Source: an uncultured Lachnospiraceae bacterium
Lineage (GTDB): Bacteria > Bacillota > Clostridia > Lachnospirales > Lachnospiraceae
Direction of reading: 5' to 3'
Assembly: GCA_900549665.1 (NCBI GenBank)
Contig: URPH01000009.1
Coordinates: 1 to 64,000 of the forward strand
Length of the DNA: 64,000 nucleotides
Positions 16,971 through 26,362 of the stretch are shown here, piece after piece (the stretch's first letter is position 1; each line of letters opens with the position of its first letter). The notes beneath the pieces were generated by a model. The model saw nothing but the letters and a program-made list of their open reading frames with translations. It was not told the DNA's origin and made no database searches. Both the position numbers and the translations under genes were made by a program.

Positions 16971-17906
16971 ATGTATATGCAGTCGCGGACCGATCTGGCT
17001 CTGGAAGAGCATGAATATATGGTATCACAACATGCCGCCGAAAAAAAACAGACACACATTCATGGTGTGGAAATTCTGGATGAGCAGTTTCCTTCCGACC
17101 AGATTTCCATATCCACTGTCAATATCACGACAAAAAATGCGGCAAAAGCCTTAAACAAACCGATGGGAACCTACATTACCATGGAAGCTCCCCTGCTTGA
17201 TATTCCGGACGACGGATATCATCGGGAAATATCCATGCACATCTCCCGACAGATCCGGAAGTTAATTCCTGATTTAACAAACGATAAATCCATACTGGTT
17301 ATCGGGCTCGGAAACCGGGCTGTCACTGCTGATTCTCTTGGTCCTCTGTGTATCGATCACCTAAATATCACCCGTCATCTTCTATTAGAATATGGAAGTG
17401 CAGCCTTTGATCATCAGTATCAACATACCGTCAGCTCTCTTTCTCCCGGTGTCCTTGCTCAAAACGGCATCGAGACAGCCGAGATCGTAAAGGGTGTGGT
17501 CGAACAGACCCATCCGGACTGCCTGATTGCCATTGATGCCCTTGCTGCCAGATCCCTGCATCGTCTTAACCGCACAATCCAGATCAGTAATACCGGCATC
17601 CATCCCGGCTCCGGCGTCGGCAATCACCGCTGCGCTCTGACAAAGGAAGCTCTCGGCGTCGATGTCATTGCCATCGGCATTCCTACTGTTGTCGATGCGG
17701 CAACGATTGTTATGGACACCCTTGAAGATTATACGCAAAAAACAAAGCACTCTCTTAATCTCCGGTTATTTATGGAGGATTATGACAGCACTTTGTTTCA
17801 TGAGCTTCAAAATATGTATGTAGCCGGAAAGGATATCGATTCGATCATCCTCAATATGAGCTATACTCTTTCCGAAGCCTTAAATATCACGTTTGGCAAA
17901 AACTAA
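16971..17906 (+). CDS. gpr: Spore germination protease GPR
   Basis: A 311-aa GPR, the atypical aspartic peptidase (A25 family) that degrades small acid-soluble spore proteins at germination. SRTDLALEEHE near the N terminus is the conserved pro-region start, followed by VIGLGNRAVTADSLGP, SPGVLAQNGIE, DCLIAIDALAARS, GIHPGSGVGNHR and AIGIPTVVDAAT. GGAGG lies 5 nt before the ATG at 16971; an ATG at 16923 is in frame but has no such site. The stop overlaps the convergent TPM gene by 4 bp. Confidence 0.96.
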   Translation: MYMQSRTDLALEEHEYMVSQHAAEKKQTHIHGVEILDEQFPSDQISISTVNITTKNAAKALNKPMGTYITMEAPLLDIPDDGYHREISMHISRQIRKLIPDLTNDKSILVIGLGNRAVTADSLGPLCIDHLNITRHLLLEYGSAAFDHQYQHTVSSLSPGVLAQNGIETAEIVKGVVEQTHPDCLIAIDALAARSLHRLNRTIQISNTGIHPGSGVGNHRCALTKEALGVDVIAIGIPTVVDAATIVMDTLEDYTQKTKHSLNLRLFMEDYDSTLFHELQNMYVAGKDIDSIILNMSYTLSEALNITFGKN

Positions 17907-18745
17907 TGTCTTCCGCCACCGCCGCCATGGCTGTGTCCGCCGGAAGAGGTATGATGACCGCCACCACCGGAACCACTGTTTGACTGGATGGTACGGCGTG
18001 TTGTGTGCTTGGAAATAAACACATCCCTGCGGTCCGGGAACTGTGCTGCCCCGCCTGCCACATAAGTATTGGCACTTGTCGTTTTCTTTCCGACATTGTG
18101 GTTGATGCATACCAGAACATATACAAAGGTAACAACCGCTGCAACACCCCAGATCGCATACCAGGGAATTGCCTCATACATGGAAACATCTTCACCTGAC
18201 ATGGTAGCGGAAAGTGAATTGATGTAATACACATATGCGTCATACGGATCGGCATTGACCCTGTCACAGACACCATCGATCAGATGGTTGATCATGGATG
18301 TAGAATAGGTGTCCTCCACTCTTCCTGATGTTGAAAACCAGCTGTAGCTGTTGCCTACACCCAGCATATTGTCCAGATACAGGGCTCCGTCTCCCCATGG
18401 AGCATCATAACCATACTTGTAGTTGTCATAAAAATCATCGGCATAATTCATCATGGCAGTATCGCCGGCATAATCCGGATCACTGATCGTAACCAGTACG
18501 ATATCGCATCCGATCTCACCTTCTTTTTCTGCGATCAGATCACGCAGAGATTTTTCTTCATCATCGCTTAAGACATCGGCATAGTCAAAAACCCTTTCGT
18601 CGGTAAGACATTCTGTATTGGTTCTTTCATATACTCCCTGTTCTTCTTTGTCAGGTCCTTTTTTGATCAGTGCGACTACAAATAACACCAGAACGATCGC
18701 AAAGATAATTAAAAGTACGGAAAAATGTTTTATATATTTTTTCAT
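17903..18745 (-). CDS. TPM-domain membrane protein with Gly/His-rich tail
   Basis: A 280-aa protein. An N-terminal membrane segment (about 8-28) leads to a TPM domain (about 48-165: VFDYADVLSDDEEKSL, IGCDIVLVTISDPDY, WGDGALYLDN). A second membrane segment (about 195-213) and a Gly/Ser/His-rich end (GSGGGGHHTSSGGHSHGGGG) follow. TPM domains occur in a photosystem assembly phosphatase and in YgcG-type proteins, but the bacterial role is unclear. It lies 1 bp after the zinc-ribbon gene, and such pairs recur in Firmicutes. The His-rich tail may bind metal. Confidence 0.8.
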   Translation of the reverse strand: MKKYIKHFSVLLIIFAIVLVLFVVALIKKGPDKEEQGVYERTNTECLTDERVFDYADVLSDDEEKSLRDLIAEKEGEIGCDIVLVTISDPDYAGDTAMMNYADDFYDNYKYGYDAPWGDGALYLDNMLGVGNSYSWFSTSGRVEDTYSTSMINHLIDGVCDRVNADPYDAYVYYINSLSATMSGEDVSMYEAIPWYAIWGVAAVVTFVYVLVCINHNVGKKTTSANTYVAGGAAQFPDRRDVFISKHTTRRTIQSNSGSGGGGHHTSSGGHSHGGGGGRH

Positions 18746-18746
18746 A

Positions 18747-19730
18747 TCAGAATACCTCCAAAATCATCCTGAGCATATATCCCATTGCTGTCACAAGAGA
18801 AAAAACGGTAGCGGCACAGCCGATCATTTTGCCAACAGATAAAGGTGCCTTTCCTATCAGCTTTCCCGTTTCTCCGTTTAATCGGAACAGGTATTCTTTG
18901 CCCCTGTAGCGGTATTTATAATTCCAGACCGGCAACAGTGCATAATTTTCTTCCTTTGTCTGGCACTGACAATCATCGCATTCCGGTACTACGGATGAAT
19001 AACCGCCGATTGTCTCCTGCATCAGTGCTGCGGCATCCTTGCGCACCTTGGCTTTGGCCCTTGGCTCCAGCGTCGGTCCGTCCACACTGTATAGCTCTCC
19101 CCGGAATCCGGACATGAATTTGGGCTGGAATGCATACATGGATGAATAATCAAACGGTTCCAAAAGATCCATCTCATTGTCAGGCATAGTCTCGGATGCA
19201 TCCGTGGGTACGCGGTTAAAATCAGCGTCCATGGTACGATACAGCTGATAAACCGAGGTCTCTGTATATTCCGTATTGCCGCTGACCCATTTTTTGACCT
19301 TCTGTGCTCTGGCAGAGTAACGATAATGGCAGTGAATATCAAAGAGGAAAAACGGAATATAATCTCCTTCCATTTTTTCCAATGAAGCTTCCTTTAAAAA
19401 GCCGGTTGGCAAAAATATCTTTTTGTCAAACTGCTCCCGGATAATCTCCTTTGCCTTGCTTTTGCTGATCTTAAAAGGAATGATCAGATGCGGCTCATAT
19501 TTTCCCCTGATACGCTCATCAAAAATCATATAGGCTCCGCAGTGTTCACACTTGAGCGCACTGTCATAAGGCTTTGGCTCAACCGGTGCTCCACACAAAG
19601 GACACTGGTATTCATTTTCTGTGGTAACCAACTCTTCACTGTCGATACTGTCACAGTGCGGGCAGCACATCCTGTCCTGCTCCGGTGACCACACCGTATT
19701 GGCTCCACAATTTTTACACTTAAAAATCAT
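18747..19730 (-). CDS. Zinc-ribbon membrane protein, partner of the TPM protein
   Basis: A 327-aa protein with zinc-ribbon knuckles at the N terminus: CKNC (residues 5-8), CCPHC, CPLC and CEHC within the first 65 residues. The middle is soluble, with a further Cys cluster (CDDCQCQ) near residue 258, and a C-terminal membrane segment (IGCAATVFSLVTAMGYML) anchors it. I know of no established function. The tight spacing to the TPM gene suggests one complex. GAGGGAG lies before the ATG. Confidence 0.75.
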   Translation of the reverse strand: MIFKCKNCGANTVWSPEQDRMCCPHCDSIDSEELVTTENEYQCPLCGAPVEPKPYDSALKCEHCGAYMIFDERIRGKYEPHLIIPFKISKSKAKEIIREQFDKKIFLPTGFLKEASLEKMEGDYIPFFLFDIHCHYRYSARAQKVKKWVSGNTEYTETSVYQLYRTMDADFNRVPTDASETMPDNEMDLLEPFDYSSMYAFQPKFMSGFRGELYSVDGPTLEPRAKAKVRKDAAALMQETIGGYSSVVPECDDCQCQTKEENYALLPVWNYKYRYRGKEYLFRLNGETGKLIGKAPLSVGKMIGCAATVFSLVTAMGYMLRMILEVF

Positions 19731-20000
19731 AGTCTTTCTCCCTCTTACATAATTATTGTAGAAATGGCGGCCTGCAAAAACATATAAAATATGATCTGCC
19801 AGCGTTCTTCTCTTTTTTATGATACAACATAATGCGCGGTAATTCTACAATTAACTTCATTTTTCAGCTTCAATCTATCCACTTCATTATTTCGGGTTTC
19901 ATTTTTGCCGGTTTTATATCCTGACTTTTACCATCTTCATGCCAGTCCGGATGATTTGAAGCTTTGTGTGGCATGGTCAAAAAAATAAAAACTGGACATT

Positions 20001-20028
20001 TTGAGCATGCCATACATAAGTGTACAAT
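20001..20028 (+). promoter_or_regulatory. Probable promoter of the ECF S-component gene
   Basis: TTGAGC (20001-20006) and TACAAT (20023-20028) spaced by 16 bp. The 395-bp gap 19731-20126 also has an inverted repeat CATGCCA...TGGCATG (19938-19975) and, in the leader, a small hairpin CGGATA...TATCCG (20073-20091). I see no known riboswitch. Confidence 0.5.
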
Positions 20029-20126
20029 ACAGTCAATTCATCAAAACCGGTTTAGCAATCATATGATGAAGCCGGATAGTTCCTATATCCGACACAAAAA
20101 AATAACATCATGAGGAGACGAGAATT

Positions 20127-20678
20127 ATGAACACACAAAGTAAAACATTAAGAATTGTCCTTGCCGGACTTATGGCAGCATTGACCTGTGTCGCTACCAT
20201 GATCATCCGCATCCCCACCATTAAGGGATATGTACATATCGGAGACTGTATGGTAATTGCATCCGGTATTATCTTAGGACCTGTACTTGGCGGTCTTGCT
20301 GCAGGTATCGGTTCCATGTTGGCAGACTTACTCGGCGGTTATTATGTATTTTCCGTTGCAACCTTTGTCATCAAATTTTTAGCGGCACTGGCAGCAGGAT
20401 TAACCTTCAATTTTGTAAAAAAGGTTTCCAAAAAATACAACCTGCCTGCTGTGATCGCAGCCGGATTTGCATCTGAAATCATTGTAGTACTCGGGTATTT
20501 TGTATTTGAAATATTTTATGAAGGAATAGCCGCAGCCATTACAGAAATTCTTCCCAACTGCGTACAGGGCGGAACCGGTCTCATCCTTGCAGCTGTCCTT
20601 TCCCCCATCTTATTAAAGATTCCGATGATCAGGGACGTAAAATTACAGATCAAACAGACTCCAAGCGTTAATTCGTAA
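20127..20678 (+). CDS. ECF transporter S component
   Basis: A 183-aa integral membrane protein with about five or six segments. It begins LRIVLAGLMAALTCVATMI, matching the N-terminal region of ECF S components that docks on the shared EcfT/EcfA module, and has VHIGDCMVIASGIILGP and GGLAAGIGSMLADLLGGYY, typical of PF07155/12822-type subunits. S components bind vitamins or related micronutrients; this one's ligand cannot be told from sequence. GAGGAG precedes the ATG. Its 3' end overlaps the convergent aguB gene by 11 bp. Confidence 0.85.
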   Translation: MNTQSKTLRIVLAGLMAALTCVATMIIRIPTIKGYVHIGDCMVIASGIILGPVLGGLAAGIGSMLADLLGGYYVFSVATFVIKFLAALAAGLTFNFVKKVSKKYNLPAVIAAGFASEIIVVLGYFVFEIFYEGIAAAITEILPNCVQGGTGLILAAVLSPILLKIPMIRDVKLQIKQTPSVNS

Positions 20679-21546
20679 TCGGCTGATAGCAATCGGGACG
20701 ACGATCCCGAAACAGCCCCCACTCAAGCCTTTCTTTTGCAAGTGCTTCAAGGTCAAAGGAAGAAACAAGGATTTCTTCCCTGTCCCTTGAAGCACTTTTT
20801 ATGATTTCTCCTGTCCCATCTGTCAAAAATGAGGATCCATAAAAACAAAGGGCCGACTCCTGCCCGCCATTTGCATCCGATGCATGCACTTCTTCCGTCC
20901 CGATACGATTTGCGGCAATGACCGGAACGCAATTGGCAGCTGCATGCCCCTGCATCACACGCCTCCAGTGCGGCATACTGTCTGTATTAAGAATAGGCTC
21001 GCTTCCAATCGCCGTCGGATACAGGATAAGCTCTGCCCCCTGCAGCGCAAGACAACGTGCAGTCTCGGGAAACCACTGATCCCAGCAGATACCTATCCCG
21101 ATTTTTCCATAAGCCGTATCAAAAACCTGGAAACCGGTGTTGCCGGGTGAAAAGTAAAATTTTTCCTGATAATAGTGATCATCCGGAATGTGTGTTTTCC
21201 GATATATATCCATAATGCTTCCGTCTGCGTCGATCATGGCAACCGAATTATACAGACAATTCACGTCTCTTTCATAAAAGCTTACCGGAATGACAACCGA
21301 AAGCTCCTTTGCAGTTTTTTGAAGCCGGATCACCGCATCATTTTCCTCAACAGGCTTTGCATAGGCATAATAGTCATAACATCTTTCCTGACAAAAATAC
21401 GGTCTTTCAAAAAGCTCCGGCAGTAAAATAACCTGAGCACCCTCTTTTGCGGCCTTCCTTACCATTCTGTCTGCCTTATCAATATTATCCTCTATGTTCC
21501 GGCTCATCTGCATCTGGATGGCTGCGGCTGTGATGATTCGTTCCAT
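20668..21546 (-). CDS. aguB: N-carbamoylputrescine amidase
   Basis: A 292-aa nitrilase-superfamily enzyme that hydrolyses N-carbamoylputrescine to putrescine, CO2 and ammonia. The catalytic triad is visible: Glu44 (LLPELFERPYF), Lys in YRKTHIPD (about 118) and Cys in GICWDQWFPE (about 156). HIPDDHYYQEKFYFSPGNTG is characteristic of AguB. It is the last gene of the polyamine operon, 121 bp after aguA, the gap being occupied by a palindromic repeat. Confidence 0.93.
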   Translation of the reverse strand: MERIITAAAIQMQMSRNIEDNIDKADRMVRKAAKEGAQVILLPELFERPYFCQERCYDYYAYAKPVEENDAVIRLQKTAKELSVVIPVSFYERDVNCLYNSVAMIDADGSIMDIYRKTHIPDDHYYQEKFYFSPGNTGFQVFDTAYGKIGIGICWDQWFPETARCLALQGAELILYPTAIGSEPILNTDSMPHWRRVMQGHAAANCVPVIAANRIGTEEVHASDANGGQESALCFYGSSFLTDGTGEIIKSASRDREEILVSSFDLEALAKERLEWGLFRDRRPDCYQPITN

Positions 21547-21583
21547 CGTTTTCTCCTTATTTTCCCTGTCTGTTTGTCCTCTC

Positions 21584-21627
21584 TGATATCAAATCAGGGG
21601 CAAAATACCTTTTGACCCTAACATCAT
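21584..21627. repeat. Short palindromic element, copy 4, between aguA and aguB
   Basis: TGAT ends frame GGGGCAAAATA and CCTTTTGACCC, which pair (GGG-CAAAA with TTTTG-CCC), ending in TAACATCA. It appears to be the short form of the element at 1987 and 36008, lacking the CGTGCTTGCACG tip. It lies inside the operon, so it would be transcribed as a hairpin. Confidence 0.65.
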
Positions 21628-21667
21628 TAAGCGTCATTAATATTAAGTCATATTTTAATTTTTCGTT

Positions 21668-22804
21668 TTATTTGCAGGTTCTACTATTCATCTGATCTTT
21701 CTTTACAGCACTCGGTATCTGCTGTGTAATACAATGTATATTTCCACCGCCGACGATAATGCTTCTTGCCATGATTGGCACAACCGCTCTCTTACCGCTG
21801 ACACTTTGTAAAATCTCAACCGCAAGCGCATCATGCTCATCGCCAAACTGCGGAACCAGTATGCTGTCATTTGAAATATAAAAATTGACATAGCTTGCCG
21901 CCAGTCTCTCACCGGTCTGTCTTTGATCTTCCCCTTCTTCGTATGTAAAACCATCTGCTTCATACTGCGTAATGCAGACCGGCTTCTTGGGAATCGGAAG
22001 CTTTATGATCTCCGGGTGTCTTCCCCTCGCATCTGTTGTTGCAGATAAAATATCATATGCTTGTTTTGAATAATCATACTGCGGATCCTCTTCATCATCC
22101 GTCCAGGCTAAAACAACTACACCGGGCTTTATAAACGCACACATGTTATCAATATGCTCATCTGTCTCATCCTGCCAGATACCATGTGGCAGCCATATCA
22201 CTTTTTCACCGCCCAGATAATTGCATAACACTTGTTCTATTTCTTTTTTGGACAGGTTGGGATTGCGTCCCGGACTTAACAGACATGCCTCTGTCGTCAG
22301 GATTGTGCCCTCCCCATCCGTGTGGACAGAGCCGCCTTCCAGCACAAAATCCGACACCCGCACCACCTTTTCTCCTATGGCAGAACAGAAGCCTTCAGCA
22401 AGCCTGTCATCTTTTTCATAATGCTTGTACAATCCATTATAGGACCCACCCCAGGCGTTGAATTTCCAGCTGATTCCACATCTTGTGCCTGTATCTTCCA
22501 ACACAAATGTCGGTCCCGTATCTCTCGCCCAGGCATCATCACTTTCTATTGTCAGCAATGTCATATTTGTGTAGTTCTCTTTTTGTGACAACCACGACTC
22601 AGCCTCTTTCAGATGATCTATGTCGGTTAACATAAATAGGTGCTCGCTTCCGGCAATACAATCTGCTATTTCAGAAAACGTCCGTTTTGCGTCACTACCG
22701 TCATAAATCCACGAGCCCGGTCTGGTCGGCCAGATCATGACACAACCATCATGTGGCTCGAATTCTGCCGGCATACGCATTTTAAAATCACCTGTTATCA
22801 TCAT
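21668..22804 (-). CDS. aguA: Agmatine deiminase
   Basis: A 378-aa guanidino-modifying enzyme that converts agmatine to N-carbamoylputrescine and ammonia. Key signatures: MPAEFEPHDGCVMIWP at the N terminus, WARDTGPTFV (substrate Asp), WKFNAWGG, LEGGSVHTDGEGT, and the catalytic Cys358 in GGGNIHCITQQ. AAAGGA lies 5 nt before the ATG. Its product is the substrate of AguB, the next gene. Confidence 0.96.
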   Translation of the reverse strand: MMITGDFKMRMPAEFEPHDGCVMIWPTRPGSWIYDGSDAKRTFSEIADCIAGSEHLFMLTDIDHLKEAESWLSQKENYTNMTLLTIESDDAWARDTGPTFVLEDTGTRCGISWKFNAWGGSYNGLYKHYEKDDRLAEGFCSAIGEKVVRVSDFVLEGGSVHTDGEGTILTTEACLLSPGRNPNLSKKEIEQVLCNYLGGEKVIWLPHGIWQDETDEHIDNMCAFIKPGVVVLAWTDDEEDPQYDYSKQAYDILSATTDARGRHPEIIKLPIPKKPVCITQYEADGFTYEEGEDQRQTGERLAASYVNFYISNDSILVPQFGDEHDALAVEILQSVSGKRAVVPIMARSIIVGGGNIHCITQQIPSAVKKDQMNSRTCK

Positions 22805-22899
22805 GCTTTTCCTTTCTGCAATATCCGTATATCAGGATATATCCTTCCTGTCCGCACATTTTCGTTATATCTGATAACACGGATTCTTCTGGCCGGATT

Positions 22900-24186
22900 T
22901 CACCCAAGCCGTTCTTTAAAATCATGATATCCAAATCCCTTTTGAAGCACCATCTCACCATTCTCTTTCCGGTACACAATATCCGGCAGTGGCATTCCAT
23001 TAAAGGTGTTATTTTTTACCATGGAGTAGATTGCCATGTCCTCAAATATCAGCCTGTCTCCAATTTGAAGCTTTCGGTCAAATGAATAATCCCCGATGAC
23101 ATCTCCCGCGAGGCAGGTTGAACAGGCCAACCGGTAGGTGTGCTTTTTCTCCCCCGGCATACCACTGTCACGAAGCGGGGGTCTGTACGGCATCTCCAAA
23201 ACATCCGGCATATGACAGGCTGCCGATCCGTCCAAAATCAGGATATCCATACCGTTATTTACAATATCCACGACTTCTGCAACAAAATATCCGGCATTCA
23301 GAGCAACAGCCTCTCCGGGCTCTAAATACACGCGGACATCATATTTATTTTGTATGTATAAAATGCTTTTTTTCAACAAAGCCAGATCATAGTCAGCCCT
23401 TGTTATGTGATGTCCTCCTCCAAAATTGAGCCACTTTATCTGTGTAAGATACCTGCCAAACTTCTCCTCAACTGCCTGCAGGGTCGTAAAAAGAGCATCT
23501 GCATTCTGTTCGCAGAGCGTATGAAAATGCAGTCCTTCCACATCCTTTGGCAAGGCATCCGGATAGCTTTTATATAGCTTATCCGCCGTGATGCCAAGTC
23601 TCGAATACGGAGCACAGGGGTCATAAATATCATGACCCTCCTGTGTCGAACATTCCGGATTGATACGTAGTCCGATGCTTGCATTGCGGCACAGAGAATG
23701 GAGCTTTTCATATTGGGAAAGGGAATTGAACACCAGATGATCGCACCATGTATCCAGCATATCCATTTCACATTCCTTAAAACCGGGACAGAACACATGA
23801 TTTTCAGCCTCCGGGCATTTTTTCTTCATCTCTTCGTAACCAAGCCTTGCCTCATACAGACCGCTTGCTGTAGTCCCGCTGATATAGGAACCGATCAACG
23901 GATATGCCGGATAATAGGAAAATGCCTTCTGTGCCAGTAAAATATGGCATCCCGTATCCTGTTTCACACCCTTTAAGATAGTTAAATTATCTTTTAACTT
24001 TTTCTCGTCAATAATATAACAGGGCGTATTTAGTTGTTTTAGCTGATTGTCAAATTCCGCATCTGATGCTTTATCGGCCGTTTTAATCATTGTCATATCT
24101 ACTGTCTTATTTGTCATTTTATCCGTTGCTTTACCTGCTGTTTTGTCTGCTATTTTGTCTGTTATTTCAGGCACTGTGTCAGCCAT
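22900..24186 (-). CDS. nspC: Carboxynorspermidine/carboxyspermidine decarboxylase
   Basis: A 428-aa PLP enzyme of the alanine-racemase fold (group IV). It decarboxylates carboxyspermidine to spermidine, or carboxynorspermidine to norspermidine. LNTPCYIIDEKKLKDNL and LAQKAFSYY (PLP Lys) mark the N-terminal barrel, and GGGHHITRADYD and CLAGDVIGDYSF are NspC signatures. Residues 1 to about 45 are an unusual extension made of degenerate ADKT/TDKM repeats, which ordinary NspC proteins lack; the real start could be an internal ATG (24117 has GGAT just upstream). It follows the dehydrogenase by 62 bp. Confidence 0.9.
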   Translation of the reverse strand: MADTVPEITDKIADKTAGKATDKMTNKTVDMTMIKTADKASDAEFDNQLKQLNTPCYIIDEKKLKDNLTILKGVKQDTGCHILLAQKAFSYYPAYPLIGSYISGTTASGLYEARLGYEEMKKKCPEAENHVFCPGFKECEMDMLDTWCDHLVFNSLSQYEKLHSLCRNASIGLRINPECSTQEGHDIYDPCAPYSRLGITADKLYKSYPDALPKDVEGLHFHTLCEQNADALFTTLQAVEEKFGRYLTQIKWLNFGGGHHITRADYDLALLKKSILYIQNKYDVRVYLEPGEAVALNAGYFVAEVVDIVNNGMDILILDGSAACHMPDVLEMPYRPPLRDSGMPGEKKHTYRLACSTCLAGDVIGDYSFDRKLQIGDRLIFEDMAIYSMVKNNTFNGMPLPDIVYRKENGEMVLQKGFGYHDFKERLG

Positions 24187-24248
24187 TGTTTTTTACTGTT
24201 TTATTACTTCATTGTCACAATGTTATGATATAAACCAAAAGATAGTTC

Positions 24249-25508
24249 TTACTCCACAGTTTCCGGATTTTCCTCAACAACCCATGGAAGTCCCCATTTA
24301 TTTAAAGCATCCATAAACGGATCCGGATCAAATTCCTCTACATTGAAAACGCCGCTTCCGGACCAGGTCTTTGTCAAAATCATCATGGCACCGATCATGG
24401 CAGGAACACCGGTTGTATAGGAAATAGCCTGAGAGCCGACCTCCTTATAGCACTCCTGATGATCGCATACGTTGTAAATATAGATGGTCTTTTCTTTTCC
24501 ATCCTTTTTACCATGGAAGATACATCCGATATTGGTTTTTCCGACGGTACGCGGTCCCAAAGATGCCGGATCCGGTAATAAAGCCTTTAAAAACTGGATC
24601 GGAACAATCTTATGTCCTTCAAAATCAATCGGCTCTGTCTTTAACATTCCGACATTTTCCAGACATTTCATATGTGTCAGATAGCTCTGTCCAAATGTCA
24701 TAAAGAACCGGATACGCTTTATGCCGGGAATATTTTTTGCCAGAGATTCGATTTCCTCATGGTGAAGTAAATACATGTCCTTCTGACCGACCTGCGGGAA
24801 ATTGTATTCTCTCTTTATAGACATCGGTGCAACCTCAATCCATTTTCCATTTTCCCAATAAGAACCCGGCGCTGAAACCTCGCGCAAATTAATTTCCGGG
24901 TTGAAATTGGTGGCAAAGGGATAGCCATGGTCGCCGCCGTTGCAGTCTAAAATGTCAATTGTCTCAATTTCATCAAAATAATGCTTGAGCGCATATGCAC
25001 TATAAACACTGGTCACGCCGGGATCAAATCCGCTTCCGAGAAGTGCCGTAATCCCTGCCTCCTTAAATTTTTCCTGATATGCCCACTGCCATGAATAGTC
25101 AAAATATGCGGTAAAACCAAGTTTTTTGCATCTTGCTTCATATACAGCCCGCCATGCTTTATCATTGGTATCCTCTGCCTCATAATTGGCCGTATCAATA
25201 TAGGAAACCTTGCATGCCAGACAGGCATCCATAATGGTAAGATCCTGATAGGGAAGCGCAACATTGAGCACGGCATCCGGCTGGTATTCCCTGATCAGGG
25301 CAATCACTTCATCCGTGCAGTCGGCATCAACTTTTGCTGTTGTGACCTTTGTGTCTGTCCATGTATCCAGCTCTTTTTTCAACGCGTCACATTTTTCCCT
25401 GGTGCGGCTTGCTATGCAGATCTCTGTAAAGACCTCACTGTTCTGACAGCATTTTTTGATAGCTACCTGTGCTACTCCGCCACATCCGATAATCAATAAT
25501 TTACTCAT
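24249..25508 (-). CDS. Carboxyspermidine dehydrogenase (saccharopine dehydrogenase family)
   Basis: A 419-aa NADPH-dependent enzyme that condenses putrescine (or diaminopropane) with aspartate semialdehyde and reduces the product to carboxyspermidine. LLIIGCGGVAQVAIKKCC is the Rossmann start, and GSGFDPGVTSVY and DCNGGDHGYPFATNFNPEI are typical of the family. The class also includes saccharopine dehydrogenase, but the nspC neighbour decides for polyamine synthesis. Its ATG overlaps the speE stop by 4 bp, implying coupled translation. Confidence 0.93.
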   Translation of the reverse strand: MSKLLIIGCGGVAQVAIKKCCQNSEVFTEICIASRTREKCDALKKELDTWTDTKVTTAKVDADCTDEVIALIREYQPDAVLNVALPYQDLTIMDACLACKVSYIDTANYEAEDTNDKAWRAVYEARCKKLGFTAYFDYSWQWAYQEKFKEAGITALLGSGFDPGVTSVYSAYALKHYFDEIETIDILDCNGGDHGYPFATNFNPEINLREVSAPGSYWENGKWIEVAPMSIKREYNFPQVGQKDMYLLHHEEIESLAKNIPGIKRIRFFMTFGQSYLTHMKCLENVGMLKTEPIDFEGHKIVPIQFLKALLPDPASLGPRTVGKTNIGCIFHGKKDGKEKTIYIYNVCDHQECYKEVGSQAISYTTGVPAMIGAMMILTKTWSGSGVFNVEEFDPDPFMDALNKWGLPWVVEENPETVE

Positions 25509-26359
25509 GCTTCTTCCTCCTCTAATAAATCTTCCACATATTTGGGCAGCATAAATGCTCCCATATGCAAATTGGTTGTATAATAATCTGTATGCATTTT
25601 TCTGTCATTAAAACGCTCCGGTTTAAAATCCGACAGCGGATGGTACTTTTTGGAGGCAAATCCAAAAAGCCAGTACCCGGATGGGCAGGTCGGGATATGC
25701 GCCTGATATACACGACTTATCGGAAAGCTCCGGTATGCCTTTCTGTGCATATTGCGGCAGGCAACCTCATCCTCATCATAAAACGGACTGCCATGCTGAT
25801 AGACCATGATTCCGTCGTCCTTCAATGCCTTATAGCAGTTACCGTAAAACTCCTTGGTAAAAAGCCCCTCCGTATGTCCGAACGGATCTGTGGAATCATT
25901 GACGATAATATCGTATTCATTGATCTTTTTGCGCAAAAACTTTAATCCGTCCTCATAAAAAATATTGACTCTTTCATCCTCAAATCCTTTGGCGGTTTCC
26001 GGAAAAAACTGTCTGCAGACATCTACAAACATGTCATCCTGTTCTACAACATCAATTGCTTCGATTTCAGGATACCGACAGTATTCTCTTGCAACACCAC
26101 CGTCACCTCCGCCAATGATAAGTACCTTTTTTACCTGCGGGTGCACGCTCATGGGAACATGCGTTACCATTTCATTGTAGACAAATTCATCCGCCTGCGA
26201 AAAAATAATACTTCCATCTAATGTCACAAAACGTCCAAGCTCCGTCGAATCAAAAACATCGATTCTCTGATAATCGCTTTGTCCGCTGTAAAGCTGTCTG
26301 TCTATCCGGATGGATATTTTCACATTTGGCGTATGCATTTCGGAAAACCACATTTCCAT
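25505..26359 (-). CDS. speE: Spermidine synthase-type aminopropyltransferase
   Basis: A 284-aa Rossmann methyltransferase-fold enzyme that transfers an aminopropyl group from decarboxylated SAM to putrescine. LIIGGGDGGVAREY is the dcSAM motif, VVEQD the ribose-binding acid, YEDGLKFL the adenine site, and NDSTDPFGHTEGLF carries the catalytic Asp. GGAGGG lies before the ATG. No speD (SAM decarboxylase) is in the operon or window, although the alternative carboxyspermidine route is encoded immediately downstream, so its real donor and role are uncertain. Confidence 0.9.
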   Translation of the reverse strand: MEMWFSEMHTPNVKISIRIDRQLYSGQSDYQRIDVFDSTELGRFVTLDGSIIFSQADEFVYNEMVTHVPMSVHPQVKKVLIIGGGDGGVAREYCRYPEIEAIDVVEQDDMFVDVCRQFFPETAKGFEDERVNIFYEDGLKFLRKKINEYDIIVNDSTDPFGHTEGLFTKEFYGNCYKALKDDGIMVYQHGSPFYDEDEVACRNMHRKAYRSFPISRVYQAHIPTCPSGYWLFGFASKKYHPLSDFKPERFNDRKMHTDYYTTNLHMGAFMLPKYVEDLLEEEEA

Positions 26360-26362
26360 TTT

